A stretch of 64,000 nt of DNA from contig NZ_FOCW01000001.1 in assembly GCF_900110225.1 (NCBI RefSeq), positions 744,001-808,000 of the forward strand. Direction: 5' to 3'. The DNA is from Allobrachymonas denitrificans DSM 15123. GTDB taxonomy: Bacteria > Pseudomonadota > Gammaproteobacteria > Burkholderiales > Burkholderiaceae_C. Of this stretch, positions 1-8,336 are shown piece after piece. The notes under the pieces are model-generated. The model saw only the letters and a list, made by a program, of their open reading frames with translations. It was not told where the DNA came from and did no database searches. Positions within the stretch are counted from its first letter, which is position 1. The number at the start of each line of letters is the position of its first letter. Position numbers and translations under genes: made by a program.

Positions 1-219
1 GGCATTGCGCAGGTGGTGGAGAGTTTCTACCTGACGCCGCGCCTGGTGGGTGAGCGCATGGGTCTGCATCCGCTGGTGGTGATCTTTGCCTTGCTGGCGT
101 TTGGCCAGCTGTTCGGTTTTGTCGGGGTGCTGCTGGCGCTGCCGATCAGCGCGGTGCTGCTGGTGGCGGGGCGGCGCTTGCGGGCGCAGTATCTGCAGAG
201 CGATCTGTACAACGCCTGA
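1..219 (+). CDS. AI-2E family transporter (PerM-like), C-terminal end only
   Basis: The reading frame is open from the first base, so this is the last 72 residues of a gene that begins outside the window. The visible part has the motif VVESFYLTPRLVGERMGLHP followed by a hydrophobic stretch and a second membrane segment rich in Leu and Val. That is how AI-2E/PerM transporters end, an inner-membrane family of about 350 residues with eight helices. The substrate is unknown here. It lies 165 bp upstream of hda on the same strand, a neighbour pair common in Burkholderiales. The family call is good; the function is not established. Confidence 0.85.
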   Translation, partial: GIAQVVESFYLTPRLVGERMGLHPLVVIFALLAFGQLFGFVGVLLALPISAVLLVAGRRLRAQYLQSDLYNA

Positions 220-383
220 GGAGGCTGTTCACGGACCGGATCGCTGTGGCCGGCGGACGGGGAGGCTCGTTCGGCATCGAGGGGGGCTGTACAAGGGTTC
301 GCAGCGGTGAAAATGCGCGATCGCCGCGACGATGGCCCCCTGTTGCTGCGCTGCACATAAAATAGCAGACTGTGCCTGCCTTC

Positions 384-1079
384 ATGAAACAGATCCCGCT
401 CGATATCGGCCTGACTCCGCGCCCGCGCCTGCATACGCTGGTGGAGGGGGAGAATGGCCGCCTGCTCACCCATGTGCGCGAGGCGCTGCAACAGCGCCAG
501 CCGCAGACCGTACCCACCTACGTGTGGGGACCGGGTGGCAGCGGCAAGACGCATCTGCTGCAGGCGGTGATGCAGGAACTGCACGAGCAGGGCCTGTCTG
601 CCGGCTGGCTGGATGCGTCCACGCCATGCGGCGGCTACCCGCGCGAATTCGATCCGCGCTGGAGTGCGGTGCTGCTGGATGAGGTGGAGCTGTATTCGCC
701 CGAACAGCAGCACACGGCCTTCAACTGGTTCATCAATGCCATGACACCGCAGCAGGGCGAGCCGCGCTGGGTGCTGGCTGCAGGCAGCCTGCCGGTGGCC
801 GATTTGCCGCTGCGCGAGGACCTGCGCACGCGCCTGGGCTGGGGCCAGGTCCACGCACTGCAGCCACTGGGCGACGAGGATGTGCGCAAGGCGCTGCAGC
901 AGGGCGCGGCCGAGCGCGGCCTGGAACTTGGTGACGAGGTGGTCAACTACATGCTCAGCCGCTTCTCGCGCGACCTGGGCAGTCTCAACGAATTACTGGG
1001 CATGCTCGATGGCTATGCCCTTGAACAGCGGCGCGCGCTGACCGTGCCGCTGCTCAAACAGATGCTGAACGAAACATGA
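384..1079 (+). CDS. hda: DnaA regulatory inactivator Hda
   Basis: This 231-residue AAA+ protein is related to DnaA domain III. With the beta clamp it stimulates ATP hydrolysis by DnaA and so prevents re-initiation of replication. The N-terminus MKQIPLDIGL carries the QxxLxxx-type clamp-binding motif. Walker A is GPGGSGKTHL (about residues 49-58), Walker B is LLDE (97-100), and R148 in LREDLRTRLGWG is a plausible arginine finger. I chose the ATG at 384 because it puts the clamp motif at the very N-terminus; a GTG at 372 would add four residues. The stop overlaps the next start as ATGA, so the two are translationally coupled. Confidence 0.9.
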   Translation: MKQIPLDIGLTPRPRLHTLVEGENGRLLTHVREALQQRQPQTVPTYVWGPGGSGKTHLLQAVMQELHEQGLSAGWLDASTPCGGYPREFDPRWSAVLLDEVELYSPEQQHTAFNWFINAMTPQQGEPRWVLAAGSLPVADLPLREDLRTRLGWGQVHALQPLGDEDVRKALQQGAAERGLELGDEVVNYMLSRFSRDLGSLNELLGMLDGYALEQRRALTVPLLKQMLNET

Positions 1080-1753
1080 ATATTGCGCTTTTTGACCTGG
1101 ACCACACGCTGCTGCCGATCGATTCGGACTTCACCTGGGCCCTGTTCACCAACAGCATCGGCTGGACCGATGCCGACGAATCGCTGAAGCAGAACGACAT
1201 CTTCTACCAGCAGTATGTGGACGGCGTGCTGGACATGAACGAATACGTGCGCTTCGTGACCCGCGCCATCCGCGCGCATACGCCGGAGGAGGCCAGGGCC
1301 GCGCACAACCGCTATCTGGCCGAGTTCATCGAGCCGCAGGTGCGGGCCGAGGCGCTGGATCTGCTGCGCAGCCACCAGCAGGCGGGTGACACACTGGTGC
1401 TGATCACGGCCACCAACCGCTTCATTGCAGGCCCCATCGGCGAGCGCCTGGGCTTTGCCGACGAGAACATCATCGCCACCGAACTGGAATTGGATGACAC
1501 GGGCTGGATCACCGGCAACATCGACGGCGTGGCCAACCTGCGCGAGGGCAAGGTGCACAATCTGCAGCAGTGGCTGGCGGCGCGCGGGCTGGATTGGGAG
1601 AAAGTGCACATCACTTTCTACTCCGACTCCTACAATGATGTACCGCTGATGGAAAAATCGGCGGTGCCGGTGGCCACCAACCCGGACGAACGCCTGCGCG
1701 CGCTAGCGCAAGAGCGCGGCTGGCGCATTCTCGACCTGTTTCCGACGGAATGA
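1076..1753 (+). CDS. HAD-IB family phosphatase (SerB-like)
   Basis: This 225-residue haloacid dehalogenase-type hydrolase is cytoplasmic and Mg-dependent. Motif I is FDLDHTLL with the nucleophile D7 and acid D9. Motif II is around LVLITATN, the motif III lysine is in REGKVHNL, and the acidic motif IV is FYSDSYNDVPLM. This is the arrangement of the IB subclass that contains phosphoserine phosphatase. Many such proteins act on other phosphoesters, so the substrate is left open. It overlaps hda by four bases and is followed one base later by pcnB, suggesting one operon. Confidence 0.85.
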   Translation: MNIALFDLDHTLLPIDSDFTWALFTNSIGWTDADESLKQNDIFYQQYVDGVLDMNEYVRFVTRAIRAHTPEEARAAHNRYLAEFIEPQVRAEALDLLRSHQQAGDTLVLITATNRFIAGPIGERLGFADENIIATELELDDTGWITGNIDGVANLREGKVHNLQQWLAARGLDWEKVHITFYSDSYNDVPLMEKSAVPVATNPDERLRALAQERGWRILDLFPTE

Positions 1754-1754
1754 C

Positions 1755-3551
1755 ATGATCAAGCGCTTCATCAACAAACTGCTGGGCAAGCCTGCAGCAG
1801 GCGTGCGTCCGTCGTTCGGCAAACGCGTCGAGGTGCCGGCCTCGGTGCACAAGATCAATCCCAAGCTGGTGGACGAACGCGCCGTCAACGTGGTGCTCAC
1901 GCTGAAGAAGGCGGGCTTCGAGGCCTATATTGTCGGCGGCGCGGTGCGCGACCTGATTCTGGGACTCAAGCCCAAAGATTTCGACGTGGCCACCACCGCC
2001 ACGCCCGAGCAGGTGAAGAGCCTGTTCCGTCGCGCCTTCATCATCGGGCGCCGTTTCCGCATTGTGCATGTGGTGTACGGGCGCGGGCGCGAGCACGAGG
2101 TGATCGAGGTGTCGACCTTCCGTGCCTATCTGGATGCTTCGGCAGCCGAGCAGGTGAACGGCAACGAAAAGACCAGCCGCCGCGCGCTCGAGGGCGTGCA
2201 GCATGCGGTGGATGCCAGCGGGCGCGTATTGCGCGACAACGTCTGGGGCCCGCAGGAAGAGGATGCGGCGCGGCGCGATTTCACGCTCAACGCCATGTAT
2301 TACGACCCTGAACGCGAGATCGTGGTCGACTACCACAAGGGCATGCAGGATGCGCAGAAGCGCACCATCCGCATGATTGGCGATGCGGCTGCGCGCTACC
2401 GCGAGGATCCGGTGCGCATCATCCGCGCCGTGCGTTTTGCGGCCAAGCTGAACAAGCTCGAATTCAAGCTCGACAAGGCGACGGCCAGCCCGCTGCAGGA
2501 ATGTCTGCCGCTACTGGCCGATGTGCCGCAGAGCCGCCTGTTCGACGAAATGCTCAAGCTGCTGCAGACGGGGCACGCCGTGGCCACCATCGACCAGTTG
2601 CGTGCGCTGGGGCTGAACAAGGGCATCTACCCGCTGCTGACGCTCGCGGTGGAGCGCGCGGACGATCCCTTTGTGCGCAGTTCGCTGCAGGATACCGACC
2701 GCCGCGTGGGCGAGGGCAAGCCGGTGGCGCCGAGCTTTCTGCTGGCCTCGCTGCTGTGGCAGGACGTGCGCGATACCTGGGCGCGCAAGACGGCCAAGGG
2801 CAAGCCGCCGTTCGTGGGGCTGCAGGAATCCATCGACGAGGTGTTCGAGGCGCGCATTGGCGATGTGTCCGGCCGCGGCAAGCTGGCGGCGGACATGCGC
2901 GAGATCTGGATGATGCAGCCGCGTTTCGAGAAGCGCACCGGCAACAGCCCGTTCAGCCTGATTGCGCAGCTGCGTTTCCGCGCCGGTTTCGATTTTCTGC
3001 GTCTGCGCGCGGCCAATGGGGAGATCGACGAGGCACTGGCCGAGTGGTGGCAGGCCTTCAGTACCGCGCCGGATTACGAGCGTGATGACCTGATTGCCCA
3101 GGCCAGGGAACAGCAGCGCGAGGCGCAGCGTGCGCAGCAGCGCAAGGGTGCGCCCACCAAGCCGACGGGGCGCGTGCATCGTGTGCCGTCTGCGGCTTCG
3201 CAGGTGGCCGAGGCCGATGAGGCCTTGGTGGATGAGGTGTCTGCGGCCGAGGGCGGAGCAGCACCGGCCAAGAAGCGCCGTCGTCGTCGCAAGCCCAAGA
3301 GCGCGGGGGCGGGTGAGGCAGCCCTGTTGACGGGTGCGCAGGACGGCGCGCTCGTGGGTGACGGTGAGATCGAGTCCGCCAGTCCGGTTCGTGCGCGCAA
3401 GGCCGGTTCTTCCGTGAATGAGCATGCTGACTCCACGCAGAGTGGGGCCGAGTCGGCTGATGAGGGCGAGGCTCCTGCCAAGCGCCGCCGTCCGCGTCGC
3501 CGCAAGCCGGCTGGCGAAGCTGCTTCCGATACCGGCGCTGCCGACGAGTGA
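1755..3551 (+). CDS. pcnB: poly(A) polymerase I
   Basis: This enzyme adds 3' poly(A) tails to RNA and so marks transcripts for decay. It has 598 residues, longer than the roughly 450 of most family members. The nucleotidyltransferase head has GGAVRDLILG (61-70) and the catalytic acids DFD (75-77). RRDFTLNAMYYD (about 174-185) is the typical class II signature, and the RNA-binding region with a PAP Arg-rich helix follows to about residue 440. The last 150 residues are low-complexity, Ala/Glu-rich with two basic blocks, KKRRRRRKPKSAG and KRRRPRRRKPAGEA, probably RNA-binding. It starts one base after the HAD gene and overlaps folK. Confidence 0.93.
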   Translation: MIKRFINKLLGKPAAGVRPSFGKRVEVPASVHKINPKLVDERAVNVVLTLKKAGFEAYIVGGAVRDLILGLKPKDFDVATTATPEQVKSLFRRAFIIGRRFRIVHVVYGRGREHEVIEVSTFRAYLDASAAEQVNGNEKTSRRALEGVQHAVDASGRVLRDNVWGPQEEDAARRDFTLNAMYYDPEREIVVDYHKGMQDAQKRTIRMIGDAAARYREDPVRIIRAVRFAAKLNKLEFKLDKATASPLQECLPLLADVPQSRLFDEMLKLLQTGHAVATIDQLRALGLNKGIYPLLTLAVERADDPFVRSSLQDTDRRVGEGKPVAPSFLLASLLWQDVRDTWARKTAKGKPPFVGLQESIDEVFEARIGDVSGRGKLAADMREIWMMQPRFEKRTGNSPFSLIAQLRFRAGFDFLRLRAANGEIDEALAEWWQAFSTAPDYERDDLIAQAREQQREAQRAQQRKGAPTKPTGRVHRVPSAASQVAEADEALVDEVSAAEGGAAPAKKRRRRRKPKSAGAGEAALLTGAQDGALVGDGEIESASPVRARKAGSSVNEHADSTQSGAESADEGEAPAKRRRPRRRKPAGEAASDTGAADE

Positions 3552-4036
3552 GTTCTTCCGTGGCAGTCGTCGTGGGTGCCTATGTCGCCCTGGGCGCCAA
3601 TCTGGGCGACGCCCAGGGGACAGTGCGCGCGGCCATGGATCAGGTCGCACGGCTGCCGCAGACGCAGCTGGTGGCCGCTTCGTCGCTGTATCGCACGGCA
3701 CCGGTGGATTCCAGCGGGCCTGATTACATCAATGCCGTCGTGGCAGTGGATACCGGCCTGACGGCCACAGAGTTGCTGCAGGCCATGCAGCAGATCGAAC
3801 TACAGGCGGGGCGCGAGCGCCCGTACCGCAATGCCCCGCGTACGCTGGATCTCGACCTGCTGATGTACGGCGAGCTGGTGCAGGAAGATGCAGCGCTGAC
3901 GCTGCCGCATCCGCGCATGTTTCAGCGTGCCTTTGTGCTGGTGCCCCTGCATGAGATTGCGCCGGAGCGGGTCACTGCCGAGCAGCTCGAGGCTGTGGCC
4001 GATCAGGGCATTGTGCGTATCGACGAGGCGCGGTAA
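3548..4036 (+). CDS. folK: 6-hydroxymethyl-7,8-dihydropterin pyrophosphokinase
   Basis: This folate-pathway enzyme transfers pyrophosphate from ATP to 6-hydroxymethyl-dihydropterin before condensation with p-aminobenzoate. It has 162 residues, the usual length. The N-terminal YVALGANLGD loop and the signature RNAPRTLDLDLLMYG, whose Asp-Leu-Asp binds Mg, are intact. The start is a GTG that overlaps the pcnB stop as GTGA, so it depends on coupling with pcnB. The pcnB-folK pair is widely conserved in proteobacteria. Confidence 0.93.
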   Translation: MSSSVAVVVGAYVALGANLGDAQGTVRAAMDQVARLPQTQLVAASSLYRTAPVDSSGPDYINAVVAVDTGLTATELLQAMQQIELQAGRERPYRNAPRTLDLDLLMYGELVQEDAALTLPHPRMFQRAFVLVPLHEIAPERVTAEQLEAVADQGIVRIDEAR

Positions 4037-4119
4037 TCCTTCTGGAGGGCAAGACCATGACCACGGTACAGTCCCTCGCTTCCCATTTCTCGATTCAGGA
4101 TCAGCGCCGCACCTGCCAT

Positions 4120-4193
4120 GTGGGGCAATTGCGTGTCGCTGGTCCATCCTTGTTTCCTCATGGCATATCCGCAGGAGTTGCGGTGTGCCCCAC
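4120..4193 (+). promoter_or_regulatory. candidate structured leader before the Nramp-like gene
   Basis: The 176 bp between folK and the transporter contain an 8-bp complementary pair, GTGGGGCA at 4120-4127 and TGCCCCAC at 4186-4193. A smaller hairpin lies inside, CCGCA at 4169-4173 with TGCGG at 4179-4183 around the loop GGAGT. The outer arm ends 19 bp before the ATG. I do not recognise a known metal riboswitch in it. A regulatory RNA is an inference from fold and position only. Confidence 0.35.
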
Positions 4194-4212
4194 CTTGCCG
4201 AGGTGAAGCTGC

Positions 4213-5472
4213 ATGGAAATCCTGCACAAGACCCGCAAACTGGGCGACCGGCTGGGTGCCGGGCTGATCACCGGAGCGGCTGACGACGACCCCAGCGGCA
4301 TCGCCACCTATTCGCAGGGGGGCGCGCAATTTGGCGGTGGCCTGTTGTGGACGCTGGTTCTGACCACGCCGCTGATGATCGGTATCCAGATGGTCAGCGC
4401 GCGTCTGGGCTGGATCACCGGCAAAGGGCTGGCAGCGAACATCCAGCAGGTGATGCCGCGCTGGGTTGGGATTGTGCTGGTCGCCTTGCTGGTGTTTGCC
4501 AACACGCTGAACATCGCTGCCGACATTGCCGCCATGGGCGAGGCCCTGCAGCTGATCGTGGGCGGCGGCGAGCATGGCCATGCCCTGGTCTTCGGCGTGA
4601 TTTGCGCCGTGCTGCCGCTGTGGCTGAACTTCGATGCCATGGTGCGCGTGCTCAAGTGGCTGACGCTGGCGCTGTTTGCGTATGTGGCGGTGGCGCTGAT
4701 GATGCAGGTGGACTGGCACACGGTGGGTGTCGAATCGGTGTCTGCCCTGCGCACCGGGGGAGGGGATTACTGGATGATGGTGGTGGCGGTGCTGGGAACC
4801 ACCATCAGTCCGTATTTGTTCTTCTGGCAGGCGGCGCAGGAAGCGGAAATGCGCCAGAGAAATGCCGATTCCGAAGAGGTGGTGAACAGTCCGCTGTTCA
4901 CGCGGGAGCACCTGTTCCGGATCAAGCTGGATACCGTGATCGGCATGGGGTTTTCGAATGTGATTGCGTTCTGCATCATGCTGGCTGCAGCCATGGCGTT
5001 TCACCAGCATGGCATTACCGATATCCAGACCAGCAGGCAGGCAGCGCTGGCGCTGGAGCCGATTGCCGGGCATTTTGCCTTTCTGTTGTTTGCACTGGGC
5101 GTGATCGGGACCGGCATGCTGGCGGTGCCGGTGCTGGCAGGTTCTGCAGCCTATGCCGTGGCGGAGGTGCTGAACTGGAAGGCCGGACTGGACCATCACT
5201 ACACCGAGGCCAAAGGCTTTTATTCGGTGCTGGTGGCTGCCACCGTGATCGGCACGCTGATGGATTTCACCAACCTCGATCCGATCAGGGCGCTGGTGTG
5301 GAGTGCGGTGGTCAACGGCGTGATCGCGGTGCCCATCATGGTGGTGATGATGCTGCTGGGATCGAACCGTGCGGTGCTGGGCGATGCCGTGTTGACGCCA
5401 CGTCACCGCTTGCTGGGTTGGGCAGCGGTGGGGGTGATGGCGGTGGCTGTTGTGGCCATGGTGCTGGGATGA
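4213..5472 (+). CDS. Nramp-like divalent metal transporter, non-canonical motifs
   Basis: This 419-residue inner-membrane protein has about eleven predicted helices with the LeuT-type fold of Nramp transporters. The helix 1 motif, normally DPGN, reads DDDPSGIATYSQ (24-35). The helix 6 motif, normally MPHN, reads GTTISPYLFFWQ (195-206), so the metal-coordinating Met is replaced. These changes mark a distant Nramp-related subgroup whose selectivity cannot be assumed to be manganese or iron. It has its own long leader and is not obviously part of the folK operon. The family is clear; the metal is not. Confidence 0.85.
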   Translation: MEILHKTRKLGDRLGAGLITGAADDDPSGIATYSQGGAQFGGGLLWTLVLTTPLMIGIQMVSARLGWITGKGLAANIQQVMPRWVGIVLVALLVFANTLNIAADIAAMGEALQLIVGGGEHGHALVFGVICAVLPLWLNFDAMVRVLKWLTLALFAYVAVALMMQVDWHTVGVESVSALRTGGGDYWMMVVAVLGTTISPYLFFWQAAQEAEMRQRNADSEEVVNSPLFTREHLFRIKLDTVIGMGFSNVIAFCIMLAAAMAFHQHGITDIQTSRQAALALEPIAGHFAFLLFALGVIGTGMLAVPVLAGSAAYAVAEVLNWKAGLDHHYTEAKGFYSVLVAATVIGTLMDFTNLDPIRALVWSAVVNGVIAVPIMVVMMLLGSNRAVLGDAVLTPRHRLLGWAAVGVMAVAVVAMVLG

Positions 5473-5565
5473 GCGCTGTCGTTTGAGGCTACTGCAGGAC
5501 GTCGCAGACTGGTTCTGGTGCGCCGACCATGACCATGCATCGGGTAGCAGCGGCCTGGCGGGTTT

Positions 5566-6990
5566 CTAGGCTGAGCCGCAGTCTGATTCTGAGCGATCGC
5601 GGCGCATGTGCTGCACGGCCAGCGTGGCAGCGGCACCTGCCAGTGCACCTCCTACCCAAGGCAGCGTGGTGGAGAGCGTGTCGTCTTTGCAGTCACGCGC
5701 CAGGGCTTCCCATTCCTCTTCTGTCAGATCGCCTCTGTCCTTGCGCAATGCCTTGCGGCGGGCGGACAGCTTGTGGGCCACGGTGGGCTGCTCGGAGGGG
5801 AGCTTGCCTTCCACGATATCTTCGCTGGCCGGGGCGATGGGCGTGTGTTGCACGTTGATGGCGTCGTCACGCGCTTCAACGGCATCCAGCCGGGCCTCGC
5901 GCTCGCGCTGCTTCTGCTTGTGGGCTTCGACATAGGCCGGTGAACCGGGTAGCTCGCCCTTGGGCGTGATGTGCAGCACCCAGGCAAATTCCGCACCCAT
6001 GAGCAGGATCTGCGAGGAGTAGAACACCCACGCCATCAGGGCGACCAGCGATCCGGCCGCGCCATAGACCGAGGTGGTGGAGGTGGAGCCGATGTAGATG
6101 CCGATCAGGCTCTTGCCCACGGTGAACAGCAGCGAGGACAGGATGGCGCCCGGCAGCACCTGGCGCCAGCCCAGCCGCTGCGAAGGCAGGCCCATCAGCA
6201 GGATGGTGAAGAAAAAGGTGAGGATGGCGAAGGAGAGCAGGGGGTTCAGGATCTTCGCCAGCACCAGCATGCCGGATGTGTGCGAGGTGACCCATTCGTC
6301 CAGCGCGGCCAGATAGGCGGAGACGATCAGCGACATGATCATCAGGAAGCCGATGGCGAACAGGATGCCGAAGGTGAGCAGGCGCGTGCGGATCAGACGC
6401 CAGACGGTGAGGATGAAGCGCTCGTTCTTCGGGATGGCGGGCTTGGCCTGCCAGATGTTGTCCAGCGCTTCGCGCAATTCCACCAGCACCCCGGTGGCAC
6501 CGACGATCAGGATGGCGGCGGCAATCAGGGAAGCAAACCCGCCTTCGCCGGGCTTGTTGGCGGCCTGCAGCAGCGAGTCGATCAGCTGGCCGGCGCGGGC
6601 ACCTGCGAGCTGGGTGACTTCCTGCACCAGCTGCTGGTGCGCCACTCCTTCGCCGTAGAACAGGCCGACCAGTCCGACCAGGATCACCAGCAGTGGGGCC
6701 AGGCTGAAGACGGTGTAGTAGGAGAGCGATGCGCCGTAGCGCGGGCAGTCGTCGTTGATCCATTCGTTGGCGCTGGTCCAGACCAGATACCAGACGTAGA
6801 GGAAGGGGTGGGTCAGGCGCTTGGCGAGGGAACGCGGTTGTGCTGCGGCGGCAGTCTGCGCGGCTTTGGCGCTGGTGTCGGCTTCGGCAAGGGCTGCTTG
6901 CTGGGGCTGCGCGGAATGGCTGGCCGCTTCTGTGGTGGGTTCAGGGGGACGGTTGACGCCGGGCGGAGGGGTGGAGAGGGTGGTGTCCAT
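5566..6990 (-). CDS. YihY/BrkB family inner-membrane protein
   Basis: This 474-residue membrane protein is of the UPF0761 family, once called ribonuclease BN by mistake. The core at about 65-340 has the family features: GASLSYYTVFSLAPLLVI in the first helix, a long loop, LREALDNIW, and SVYGAAGSLVALMAWVFYSSQI near the last helix. It should have six membrane segments. An Ala/Pro/Gln-rich 60-residue N-terminal tail and a polar C-terminal tail of about 130 residues extend the core. The C-terminus ends in a short Ala-rich hydrophobic stretch and a basic tail. Its role is unknown, though a transport or envelope function is often proposed. Confidence 0.88.
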   Translation of the reverse strand: MDTTLSTPPPGVNRPPEPTTEAASHSAQPQQAALAEADTSAKAAQTAAAAQPRSLAKRLTHPFLYVWYLVWTSANEWINDDCPRYGASLSYYTVFSLAPLLVILVGLVGLFYGEGVAHQQLVQEVTQLAGARAGQLIDSLLQAANKPGEGGFASLIAAAILIVGATGVLVELREALDNIWQAKPAIPKNERFILTVWRLIRTRLLTFGILFAIGFLMIMSLIVSAYLAALDEWVTSHTSGMLVLAKILNPLLSFAILTFFFTILLMGLPSQRLGWRQVLPGAILSSLLFTVGKSLIGIYIGSTSTTSVYGAAGSLVALMAWVFYSSQILLMGAEFAWVLHITPKGELPGSPAYVEAHKQKQREREARLDAVEARDDAINVQHTPIAPASEDIVEGKLPSEQPTVAHKLSARRKALRKDRGDLTEEEWEALARDCKDDTLSTTLPWVGGALAGAAATLAVQHMRRDRSESDCGSA

Positions 6991-7115
6991 GGCGAACGCT
7001 GCGAAGTTCGTACGGCAACCACTCTAGGACGCCGGGCAGGCGCTGGATGTCAGAGTGCGCCGCGACTTTGCGCCCGCTGCAGACGTTTTGCGGTGGTTGG
7101 CGCAGCGAAAAGCTG

Positions 7116-7206
7116 ATTCCAGGAAGGGGGATGGCAAGGCCACCGCATCCCAGGAGGCAGACAGACGCAGCCTGGTTCCAGAACGGGGGGATGGCAACGG
7201 TACCGT
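7116..7206. repeat. two imperfect copies of a GGGGGATGGCAA element
   Basis: The motif TTCCAGGAAGGGGGATGGCA begins at about 7117 and a near copy, with TTCCAGAAC then GGGGGATGGCAA, begins at about 7176. The exact 12-base core lies at 7126-7137 and 7186-7197. The second copy runs into the perfect palindrome ACGGTACCGT (7197-7206). A related string, GGGGGACGGCACGGTAGC, sits near 17738. This looks like a dispersed intergenic repeat of the REP kind. Confidence 0.5.
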
Positions 7207-7223
7207 CTTGCAATGCGTGGGAA

Positions 7224-7514
7224 TCACGCCTGGTCCCAGCGGACGGGCGTGGATTCAAGCACCAGATCACTGCAGGCGCTGGCCACGCAGGGCAGGATCC
7301 AGCCTTCACGTTTCTCGTCCGGGCTCAGGCCGGGCCAGTCGATGCGCCAGCGGATGTCTCCCTGCACCAGCCGGCACAGGCAGGTGCGGCAGCTGCCATT
7401 GCGGCAGGAGCTGGGCAGGGCGATGCCCGCCTGCTCGGCCGCCAGCAGCAGCGGTACATCGGCATCGGCCTGGAATTGCTCGCCCGAGGGCAGCAAGGTA
7501 ACGCGGTGGGACAT
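7224..7514 (-). CDS. [2Fe-2S] ferredoxin
   Basis: This 96-residue plant-type ferredoxin domain protein is a soluble one-electron carrier. The cluster ligands are C37, C42, C45 and C76 in the pattern C-x4-C-x2-C-x30-C (SSCRNGSCRTCLC, then ILPCV); an extra Cys lies at 47. The ATG at 7514 was chosen over a TTG nine bases upstream. There is no reductase or oxygenase partner next to it, so its electron donor and acceptor are unknown. It is divergent from the ABC exporter genes, 84 bp away. Confidence 0.88.
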   Translation of the reverse strand: MSHRVTLLPSGEQFQADADVPLLLAAEQAGIALPSSCRNGSCRTCLCRLVQGDIRWRIDWPGLSPDEKREGWILPCVASACSDLVLESTPVRWDQA

Positions 7515-7598
7515 GGGGAACAAAGGTGGTAGATTGGGAACAAGGGGCGGCTATGTGCGGCCGCCTGCCTTGCCTCTTGCCGGGTCCGGGTATTGTCG

Positions 7599-8336
7599 AT
7601 GAAACCTGTTGCCACTCCGCCATTGCAGAACGCCGAGGTGATTTTCCGTGCCCGCCAGCTGGGCAAGGTGTATCACATGGGCGATGTGGACGTGCACGCG
7701 CTGCGCGGCGTTGATCTGGAACTGTATCGCGGCGAGTTCGTGGTGATGCTGGGGCCGTCAGGCAGCGGCAAATCGACCCTGCTCAACATTCTGGGCGGGC
7801 TGGACGTGCCGAGCAGCGGCGAAGTCTGGTACCACGGTGAGGATCTGACCCATGCAGGCGACGCGCGGCTGACGCAGTTCCGGCGCGAGCATGTGGGCTT
7901 TGTGTTCCAGTTCTACAACCTGATTCCCAGCCTGACGGCACGCGAGAACGTGGCCATCGTGACCGAGATTGCGCCGGATCCGATGCAGCCGGAGGACGCG
8001 CTGGCACTGGTGGGGCTGGGTGAGCGGCTGGATCATTTCCCGGCGCAACTTTCGGGCGGCGAACAGCAGCGCGTGGCGATTGCGCGCGCCATCGCCAAGC
8101 GGCCGGTGGTGATGCTGTGCGACGAGCCGACCGGTGCGCTGGATTCAGCCACCGGCGTGCGTGTGCTGGAAGCGCTGGAGCAGGTGAATGCCGACATGGG
8201 CACGACCACGGTGGTGATTACCCACAACGCCGATATTGCGCGCATGGCGCATCGTGTGCTGACCATGGCGGATGGCCGCATCGTGGGTGAGCAGGTGAAT
8301 GCGCAGCGTCTGCCCGCGCGGGAGTTGCGTTGGTGA
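7599..8336 (+). CDS. ABC transporter ATP-binding protein, MacB/LolD type
   Basis: This 245-residue ATPase belongs to the family that drives MacB/FtsX-type permeases. It has Walker [12 protein letters not shown], a Q-loop in [18 protein letters not shown] typical of the LolD/MacB group, the signature [14 protein letters not shown] and Walker [14 protein letters not shown]. The start at 7599 is the first ATG in frame; a TTG six bases earlier is possible. The stop overlaps the permease start, so the two proteins should be made in fixed ratio. With the downstream permease and adaptor it forms a three-gene exporter. Confidence 0.92.
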   Translation: MKPVATPPLQNAEVIFRARQLGKVYHMGDVDVHALRGVDLELYRGEFVVMLGPSGSGKSTLLNILGGLDVPSSGEVWYHGEDLTHAGDARLTQFRREHVGFVFQFYNLIPSLTARENVAIVTEIAPDPMQPEDALALVGLGERLDHFPAQLSGGEQQRVAIARAIAKRPVVMLCDEPTGALDSATGVRVLEALEQVNADMGTTTVVITHNADIARMAHRVLTMADGRIVGEQVNAQRLPARELRW

